DNA of 64,000 nucleotides from Rhododendron vialii (taxonomy: Eukaryota > Streptophyta > Magnoliopsida > Ericales > Ericaceae). Where the stretch lies: the NCBI RefSeq assembly GCF_030253575.1, contig NC_080561.1, positions 1,306,001 through 1,370,000 of the forward strand, read 5' to 3'. Shown here piece by piece: positions 54,901 through 64,000 of the stretch; position 1 is the first letter of the stretch, and every line of letters begins with the position of its first letter. Under the pieces are notes generated by a model that saw only the letters and a list, made by a program, of their open reading frames with translations, ran no database searches and was not told the DNA's origin. A program made the translations under genes and the position numbers.

Positions 54901-57900
54901 TCAATCTGGGCGTTGATGCAAAAATGCAAACCCTGAGTTGTCACGAATCAATGGCGGAGGATCGATTTCCACCATCTCTACTTGTTGTGTTGAATTGGAG
55001 ATGTCGTCAACAGAGAAAGGAATGCTGCATAGTTATTTAATTGAAAGATGAATGGGAAAGTTAATCACTGAATCTTATAATAAGCTAGTAAGCATCACAA
55101 AACAGGGTGTCTCAGTGACTAATATTGTTACCTCGAATCATCGTCCAACAAAAACGAACTGCTTACAGCATTGTTCGAGTCCTCTGTCATCATTACTCTC
55201 ATACTTGCAATAACCTGTGCCCAATGGAGAAGATATCCAAAATGAATTTGGTATAAATACTAACTCCAAAAAATGAATTCTTCTTAACCAGAGTTAACAA
55301 GATTTGTTGTCAAAAACAAACCAAGGGTAGAACATAACTTACCTCTGAAGACACGCTGTGTGTGCCATACTTGTCATCCCAGTACATCGTACTTACACGG
55401 TATAATTGTTGTATGCTGAGGACCTGAAGAAGCATCATACAATTGCTATAGAATGGAAGCTAACCCAATAAATACAAAAGAAGGAAACTAAGAGATGACA
55501 AAAGATAACCAACCAAATTTTTTTTTTTGGAAAACGAAAGATCAGTTAAAAGGATAGGTTTCACTCACGGGGCAAAGTTCATTGGTTATTTCCTTCAAGG
55601 TCTTTTTGGGCTTTTGATGTATAACCTGAGTCGCAAGGAAAAGAAATAGAAGTGCTTGAGCAATATGTGTAATCGTAACAGCAATCAAATTAGCTACAAG
55701 GCACAAAACCATGTCATACCAGGAACCCTACTGCCTGTCTAATATGCTTCAGTTCGTCCCAAGCTGAGCCTGAATACTGATCACCAAGGGACGTGTGATA
55801 AGTAAACAATTAATCAGATAATAAAGGTAACACTGTTGCATACTGCTTACCTCTTCTGTTGAATCCTGACACCACTGCTCCAATTCAGCTAATCCCGCTT
55901 TTACAAACTCCCCATTACTGAATGAGCAACATTCGCGACGCAAAAGAAGACTGCGAAGATAAATAGAAAAAAATTACAAATTAATAAGAAAGTCAATAAT
56001 TAATCGGACCATATATGGTATGGAAATCATTTACCTGTTAAACAACTGAACATTGATAAACGTGAATATCTGAGTACACACTTTGCGTACTAAAAAGGGG
56101 GGAACCTGTGGAGCAACAGAAAGCATAAGAAACTGATGCTATTCCTCAAAAAGTAATCTCTGTGCTTGCCATACTGCGTAAACTGAATAACTTACGTAGT
56201 TTGCTTTCATCATATTCAAGTAGTTGTTTAGGGTTTTGACAATGCTTTGCCAATGAGCAATCAGAGCTTGTTGAGCGACAGCATGAGCTTGAGCACGTCC
56301 CTTCACTAAACTCGCTCGAGATGTTCTAGGTGCCTGCATGGATCCAATACAATCACTTTGGATGTAGAGCAAGAGTTTGAAATGTATCCTACTTGGTTTC
56401 TAGCCCTCGGACGAGTTGCGCTGCATCATATGGCTTAGCCAACTTATTTGAGGGGTTTTCTAAAATTACATCTTATCCACAGAAACTAAGCAAAGTTGCG
56501 GACACTTATGAGTGCTAAAAGAACATTTGTTTAAGGTCCTCAAGAACAGGAATAATGTACTTTTAATACCTTTTAAAATTAAGTCTTAGCTGATAGTCAG
56601 GAGTCTACTCCGTGTATATTTCCTTGTTTTACTATCTCAGCTGAGAGTTCAGACTTTTCAACTACGTTAAGCTACATCTGTCTGTACCAAAATATGAGTT
56701 CCGAGCAATGGGCAATAATGCATGGAGCATATGAGGCAAACCTCGGAGAGACAGGGTTACGTGTTAGGAATAAACGGATTGTGAGATGGTAGAGGTGGCA
56801 CCTAATGAAGACGCATGAGTAAAAAATTGGTTAAGAATCTTAAGATGGTCCGATCATGAACAAGAGCTAGCACTTAATGAAGATAAATGAGTGAAAATTT
56901 TTAAATTGGTTACAACGGTTTAGTCAAGTCAAGTACTGTGAAGACTAATAAAGTGCCCCAAGTAGGGTGCAGGGCACGGTTCGCATTGAGTATAATCCCA
57001 ATGGGCAAGGGCAGAGCAAACTAATTGAGATGGGTTGAGTTGGATTGGGCAATAAGAAAAGGAGGATTGGTTCTACTCCTGAGTTGAAAGATATAACAAG
57101 CAAACTTTCGTGTTTCCAGTTATTTGATTATGAGAACCACCTTCAAAACCAGCATGTATGGCTTGGACTTTGGGCAAATGAAACCAAACATATCATGTAG
57201 GTATTTACCAAAAAAAACATATCATGTAGGCTTGAGATACCTGGATACAAAAACCAAGTAACGGGGAAATCTCTTTCTTTAGATTGTCTCTTATCATTCC
57301 ATATATTTTCTCTAAGAAGGCAGTAAGCTGCTGTTTAAACAGCAAAGCTGGATACTTGGCCTCAACTTGCCGCAAGTCGTCCAGTTTACCAAGCATTCGA
57401 CCATTAAGAAATGAGAGCCCAGCACTTTGTGGAGATGCTCTTAATCCCTGGAATAAACAGTTTACACAATATAAGAAAGAGAAGACAATTATGACTAGCT
57501 GCAAGAAGACTGTAACAAGGTAGGTTTTGTTCATACTTGAGACATCCTCCCAAAAAGAGAAGCTGAAGTTGTTCTTCGCCGCTGGGGAGTCAAGCTAGCT
57601 GCTCCACTTGCTTTGAGCGTGTGTTGGAGCAGCAATAACAAAGTGGATGTATTAGACAACCAGTAGGCTAGTACATCGTTACTATCTTGCACCTTCAATA
57701 AATTACAAATTCTTAATGTTAGCAACAGGTGGTGATCTAGCTCACATCTTAGGAGAAAGAATACTATCAAAGCCAACTTCATATTCATTACAACATACTC
57801 GGAAAGAGATGGGCACAGGACGATGCAAATAAAAACGATGTTTGCACTTTGAAATAGATCAAATATATCAAGATACCTACCTCTATCGCTGAAGCTATTG

Positions 57901-60900
57901 TTTGAATTATACGGTCGAATACAGTAGTTCTTTCAACTTCAAATGACCTCCACTGAAGGAGGCATTTGTAAATGAGACAAGCCGCAACAGGCTTGCCCCG
58001 AGAAAATCCCAAGTCTTGGGTAACACACTTGATTAGCAGGTCCTGGTTCTCCTGTACCAGTACAGCAGTTTGCAAAAAGCAAAATAGAAAATAAACATGA
58101 ACCTTGTCAAACCAAGATCAAAGTGGTAAACCAAGTAGACTTTAGTCATGCATCATGGGTCCAAATTGCTCTATGTACGCAAATGGCTGCTTACTTGCTG
58201 CTTCTCATTAAGAAACTTCTGCGGCGTTTCCTCAAATACAGGCTCCCGAGGATTTGATACTGCAAGCGTCATGTCCTGAGATGAATAGCATCTTGTAAGC
58301 ATCACAAATTTCTTGATATGGTCCACCTCACCAAATTTTGCTCAATTCTGAATATGGTGAAAGTAATGATATCTGGTTACCGATAAAATCTTTGTCTCTC
58401 CATTGGGAACATTGCCATTCTGGGGAGTTCTCTGGAAGTAAGTAAAGGAACACTCAGAACGGATCTACATGCACAAATACCATAAAAATACAGTACTCCG
58501 TCACTACCTGAATAATTGTTGTCCTTGGCCGTGCAGATAAACTATTCCCATTGGGTGAGATGGTCAATGCTTGCTGACGAAGTACTTGATTCTCTGATTC
58601 CATGTTGGTAAGTTTCTCCTCAAGCCTGATTCAGAAAAAGTAGAGAAGCTTCACACATAATTCAGAACTGAAAAGTCAAAACAATAAGTGAAGTATAAAG
58701 CGTGTGTGTTTCTGAATGCATAACAAAACATGGTAACGACAAACTAAAGATGCAGTAACAGGCTGAACTTAAGGTAAAGAATCTTCACATTCATGGGAAA
58801 CAAGGTTAATGCAATCACCTTCAAGAAGCCACTAGAACGGTAGAACTTCTATTGCTAGTTCATACATTAATGCCTTTATGCTGTGTTTGGTTTGGGTTTT
58901 GAAAAGTTTTTTGAAAAATAGTAGGGGTAATAAGTGGAGAGAGATAGAGAGAGAAATGTTGGAAGTAGGGGGAATCTAGAGAGAATCTAGGGGGTATTTT
59001 TTGAAAAATTCTTTTTGAAAACTGAAAAGAACTCAGTTGGTGATTTGAAAATTTTTGGGTTTGGTTTTTGGGGTAATGAGTGGAGAGAGAAACTAGGGTA
59101 ATAATTAGAGATAGGGGTAATGAGGGGGGAGAGAAAAATGAGAGTAATAATCTGAGATGGAGTAATGAGTGGAGAGAGAAATGATTGGAAGTAGGGATAA
59201 TGAGTGTTTTTGGAGTTTGAATTTTTTTTTTTCAAATTAGGAACCGAACAAAGCATAAGTTTCCTCAGATAAGATACTAGCTTCCAAAAGTTTCTTATTT
59301 TGTATTGAATTTGCGGACCTCTGTGCAGAATTTTGAAGCTGGTCCACTTTTCGCTCCGCATCTTCAAGTTTATTAACCAGCTCTGTGTTTCTGACCTCAG
59401 CATATGTACAAGCCTTCCTAGCTTCTTCAGCAGCCTGTCCCCCCGACAACAGCAAAGCCTGTAAAGCATTCCTCCAAGTCAGTGAACTCCACAACTTTCG
59501 TGTAGCTTGAGAATCAATGTAACTAATAAGGCTTTTGTTCGGATGAAACTGATCTGATATGGCTAATATGGGTGACATGAATTGCTTAAATGGTGATTGG
59601 AATGTTGCATCGGTTCTGTTCATTATTATTTTATTTCAATTCCATGGAGGCGAAAAATGAGATGATAAGTAATTTAGCAAAACAAACCTAACAAATATAA
59701 AACCATAGCTAAACAAAAAGATCCACCATTCTTTAGCTGTCTAACCAGATTGAAGTGGTAGTAATAGTCTACTTTGAGGCAACATAACCCGAGAAATAGC
59801 AACATAAAGATCCACCATTCGTTAGCTGCCTAATGACTCTAATCTACAGATAGCATCGTTTCACATTGTGTATATTTTGTTGCCGTAAATATTGGTAAGA
59901 GTTCAAGTCAGAGAGTGTACCTTCAAACTCTCTACTTCAGCTGTTAAAGAATCAATCTTTGCTGTGTCTTGAACTATGATTGGGGTCTCCTTAACTACAG
60001 GAGGTGCTTCTTTAATAGCTTTGCGTGCCGCCTCTTGTTCCTTGATAACTCTGGCATTTGCCTCTTCTACTTGTATTTGCATTGCATGCAAAGCAACCTG
60101 TAACTTGGCAATTTCTTGGGCCTTTGCCTCTTCCAGATCAGTCTGTTTTTTGAGGAAACAACAATATGGTGCAAATCAGGTTTGGTCACTACCATATCAT
60201 CCAGAGACAAGTCGTAACTAAATAAAAAAATACCCTTAATCGCTTCTCGAGCTGCAACCGCCACGTAAGTTCCTCCACACGCTTTTCTAGCTTGTCTTTT
60301 GCTTCTTTGAGGGCCCCTGTTTCTCTTGCAGCCTGGAAGAATTTGCATGAACAGTTAGAACTAGAAAGTTATTCACCATCGACACCGCATTAAGCATTAA
60401 ACTTTCAACAAGAGAGGAAAAAACACTAAGCAATGAGAGCAAACCATTTTGAGCATCCTGAGCTCTTTCCGAGCAACTCTTCGCCTCCAACCACATTGAG
60501 AAACAATTACAGCCTTTTGAATGCTTCTATAATAAGAGTATGCTCTGTGACGACGCAAATGAGCCTGCAAGCCAAAATCATTTGCTTAATATTCAGTCAC
60601 TTGGAAACCAAATGAAGCGGGATTGATAGATACTATATGGCGATAGGACCTGGATAGTGATTGCAGCCTTAGTTTGCTTTCTGAATCTGAATTCAGTGGA
60701 AGCACTCATTGCCCTTAAGCCTGTCTGCAATGTGATTGCAGAGGATCGCACTGTTATGTAGGATTTCCGGGCAACATAACGTCGGAAATGCTTCTGGATC
60801 TTCAGAGCTGCTGCTTCCTGTCGCAATTGCTCATAGAGCTTGCACGCCAGCATACCTGATTAAATAAACACACAAAGGGCAGGAAAAAAGGAAATGGAAA

Positions 60901-63900
60901 ATGTTAACATATGCATCAGAATATCAAGCAAGATGAAGCAGGCAATGGAACAGCACAAGTCTACATTTAAGTGCTTGCTTCTGTGAAAATTAAATTGCCG
61001 ATTAAGACTTCAATTTCAGCAGTACTACCAGAACCATGCATGAGCCAACTGCACAAACTTGAACCAGATAGTTCCAGTGAGCTTAGTTGCTGAAATTTAT
61101 TTGTACAAGAGACCTAGGATAAAATCTCGCCTTCATCCGGGTTGAGAGGTTTCTATGCCAAGGCAAAGGGTTAATCCTCTGGTGTTACTCATTGCCATTG
61201 GTCAACCAATCGTCCACCTTCTCCCCCGACATTACGGACCATTACCAACATATATACGGCGGACGTTATTAGATTATATATCTTACTTGTCAACCCCTAG
61301 ACAGTAGACACCAAGACACCACAAGTATATGCACCCATGGAGACCACTGGTTATGTTATTCAAAACTTGACCCAATAACTTTGAGGATATGGAATCCAAC
61401 CTGAGCGCATGTAATGCCAAAGTTTAGGTTTGTGCCCAACCAACCCTCCCAGAACCCCGTGTACGGAGACTAAACTGGGCATAGTTCTGAAGCACACTCA
61501 CCGCTTCCAATTTCCAATATTACAAGACTCCACCAGTCCTATGGTCATCTTCCAAGCAGGAGTTCCCAATTAGTCAGTCCCACGCCTACAGAAATGTCTG
61601 AGCACTTCTACAGAAACTTAAAAAGTCTACATTCTTCCAGGCTAACATCCATGCAATACCTATAGCAAACTCAAAAAGGCATGATGTAAAAGTGGCAAAG
61701 CGGTACCTCTCCAACATGATTGCAGCTGGATAGCAGCTTTGCGTAACAAAATGAACTCCTTGTGAGCAATGTATGTACGAATTTGCCTTTGGATCTTTTT
61801 AGCAGCATTTCCCAGAACCTCTGCTCTTTTCGCATCCAGCTCAGCCATCTGCCCGGCTCGCAGGAAGACCTTTGTCTTGCCTATCTGCCAAACCAACCTC
61901 ATTGAATAACATATGGAAATATGAGTTCTCAGACCCACGGGAAAATTCCCATGGGTAAATTGTATCAGATGAAAGTGGTTGTACAGAGACAGTTAGCAGC
62001 AAAACTCAAGAACAAAAAAACTAAAAAATATTACAGCCCTCAAAAATGCAAGACGGAAATAGAAACATATTAGGCACGATTCAAAACATTTGGCAACTAC
62101 CCTGGAGGTAGCAGAATTTGGAAGCCACTGTGGGCATCAAGTCTACAAGTAGCATGATCAGGAAAATAAGTTGGAGGAAATATCACGATTACCTCATATC
62201 CTTTCAACCCCATCTTATCCAGAATCATCACACATGCGACTTTGTCATCATAGCTGCACAGAAAGTAATTGCTGTTGAAGAAAAACAACAAAACAAAGGA
62301 CAGGAGACAAAATAGGAAGAAGACATCCAACAAATGGCATTCTGCATTTAGTTGAGTTATACAATACATAACCGAACAACTTTGAAATGTGTAACAATCC
62401 TGATCGTTCAATTAAAAACTAGAAATAAGAAAAGGAGTGCGAGTAAACCTACTTTCCATCCAAAACTTCTGGAGCAAGAACACCAAAACGGACAAGAAAT
62501 TCATAGAAGGATCGTCTAGTGGGGTATCCTGCACAGCTAATCCTGATTGCCTCAAGAACACCCTGCAGCACAACAGAATGACCAACCATTCAACATTTAG
62601 TTAATGGGCAAACTATGAAATCCGAAATTAGATAAGCAGGCTAGAAGATATGAACTAAGAATGCAAGGAACAATTGAGGTATTGGGAATTGGCTTCGATA
62701 TACTTACACCACAACGTAACTGCTGGATTATGTTGAGGTTCTCTAAAATAGCAGGCTTGAGTACATTGTTTGGCTTCACACATCTGATATAGTGAGGTTC
62801 CGTTGAACTTAAGATCTCCATTAATGAATGGAGTTGTAGCTGCAATGTCAAAATGTACCTTATCCATTAGCATATACCCTGCATCCACACTTATGACTAC
62901 ATATAGTTGTATTTTGACAATTCAATTAGTAGCACGTGCACTAGATAGAGCCCATCAAGTAAAGAAAAATACAGTTATGCCTGATCAGAAATTGCCGAAG
63001 GAATGAGAGAGACAGAATTCTGGCAACTCGGGATCAGCAAGAGAGCAACCAATTTAACACACTTCACCAAAACTTTAGAGAAGCCATGACACTGTTTTTA
63101 GTCATTGCAAGTAATTGTATTATAGATGCTGAGTTGCATTTTGCAATTACAACTCCAGACATTCCAAATAAATGACAACCCGTCTTCTGGATGAAATACT
63201 ATTTCAATGGAGTTGTAACAAAAAAAAAAGGCCGGTCATAACAAATCCAACCATTGCTAGACATTATTTATCTTGTTGCAGTATTCCTGTAGAGCGTTCT
63301 AAAATTCAGCAAAGACGTTAGTTTTCCAAAGTCAGAAGCGGTGCATGTCTTCCATACAAGGGAAGCTGAAGAACCCAAGTTTATAATACCTTAAAGCCTG
63401 AGCCGATGGAGGAAAATTTGGAAGACTTTGATGATTCCTCTGGAAGTCGAGGGAACAATCCAGCCACAAAGGGGCACTTGGATGCAGTTAACAGATCCTG
63501 ATGTTCTGCCACCACATAATCTTTGTTTTTTTCCAGAAACAGATCAGCCTGATAAGTAACCTGAAAAACATGGGGAATACTGAATCAAAATAAAGGCAAA
63601 GTGAGATAAAAATAGTAACCTAAATAGATGTACACCAATAGCTTACCTCTCCTGCATAATGCGATATGGCAAAACTAGTTCGAGAAAGCTTAGGTTTAGT
63701 GAAACGCTTGTTTTTTGCAAATATTTGGTACATCTTCTGAGCAAATGTTTCATGAGTAGACTTAGGAAACATGCTGCATCCAGAAATTAGACAAGTATCG
63801 GTGTAAGCAATAAATCCTTAGTAATCATCAAGAATTCAAGAACTAGGATAACTGGTATGTCAAGCAAGAATGGAAAACATGCTAACCAGGCTTCATCGAG

Positions 63901-63924
63901 AAGTGCTATGATTCCTCCAGGTTT
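54901..63924 (-). CDS. Class XI myosin heavy chain, C-terminal two thirds (5' end outside window)
   Basis: Actin motor driving organelle movement and cytoplasmic streaming. Twenty-six exons are visible on the - strand, from [13 protein letters not shown] (63924-63887) to the stop at 54901; they sum to 3099 bases, 1032 aa, and every phase closes. The distal motor includes SHYAGEV, the actin-binding [12 protein letters not shown] and HYIRCVKPN region, and [19 protein letters not shown]. Six IQ motifs follow ([83 protein letters not shown]) as light-chain sites. Next come coiled-coil segments (about 61.7-58.5 kb exons) and the globular DIL tail ([92 protein letters not shown]). About 485 motor residues lie beyond 64000. 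The tail most resembles the XI-1/XI-2 (MYA1/MYA2) group, but I do not assign a paralogue. The long introns 56334-57240 and 60856-61706 look ordinary. Confidence 0.97.
58876..59258. mobile_element. MITE-like element in a myosin intron
   Basis: The ends ttatgctgtgtttggttt and aggaaccgaacaaagcataa are imperfect inverted repeats (ttatgct(g/t)tgtt(t/c)ggtt). The interior holds repeats of gggtaatgagtggagagaga and ttttgaaaa units. It is about 380 bases and lies in the intron between exons 58508-58625 and 59319-59458. The right end is about 60 bases from the exon at 59319. A target duplication is not clear. Confidence 0.7.
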
Positions 63925-64000
63925 CTGCAAAAGCTTAAATTTGTCAGCTTTCACTATCGAAAATGACGCATCACACAAGTTAATGTTGTGTTAAACTGAA

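Overview
This window is plant nuclear DNA, almost certainly from a eudicot. The genes are intron-rich with GT-AG boundaries, the intergenic DNA is AT-rich and full of small transposons, and the gene families are land-plant types (Alfin-like PHD reader, PLASTID MOVEMENT IMPAIRED-related protein, plant myosin XI, PLS-class PPR, ETO1). I cannot name the species.

Five genes look intact. (1) An Alfin-like PHD-finger histone reader, + strand, 1811-5541, five exons, 247 aa. (2) A membrane-anchored ankyrin/PGG protein of the BDA1/ACD6 kind, + strand, 9818-12485, two exons, 474 aa. (3) A PMI1-RELATED protein with an NT-C2 domain and a LysM-like C-terminus, - strand, 15521-19690, 1200 aa. (4) A glycerophosphocholine acyltransferase (GPCAT), + strand, 27950-31559, eight exons, 371 aa. 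(5) The 3' two thirds of a class XI myosin, - strand, 54901-63924, 26 exons, 1032 aa; the N-terminal motor lies beyond base 64000. For all five, every exon was joined by hand and every splice phase closes. They are unrelated single-copy genes and do not form a functional cluster.

Between about 32.3 and 54.2 kb the character changes to an island of gene fragments and transposons. A module made of a 5' PPR fragment on the - strand, a roughly 800 bp spacer holding a diverged tandem repeat, and the first exon of a SET-domain gene on the + strand (ATXR4-like) is present three times: A near 32.8-33.9 kb, B near 36.2-38.0 kb and C near 45.6-46.8 kb. All three copies are broken. In B the PPR fragment is fused in frame to an ETO1-like pseudogene. 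In C it is fused to a LINE reverse-transcriptase fragment. B and C also share more than 1 kb of sequence downstream of the SET exon. Comparing them shows later insertions in C: a hAT element (431 bp, 8-bp target duplication), a 5'-truncated LINE, a block that includes mitochondrial-looking DNA, and a second hAT-like element (936 bp). Between B and C lies an inverted repeat with arms of about 880 bp and a 690 bp spacer.

Elsewhere I find a complete SINE with a 16-bp target duplication, a pair of sister MITEs with clear target duplications, a MULE-like element with a 9-bp duplication, several foldback elements, short tandem duplications, and CT/GA microsatellites next to the starts of three genes. 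I see no rRNA, CRISPR or convincing tRNA gene. No previously undescribed functional system is evident. The most unusual structure is the triplicated PPR/SET module with its chimeric fusions and the neighbouring large hairpin.
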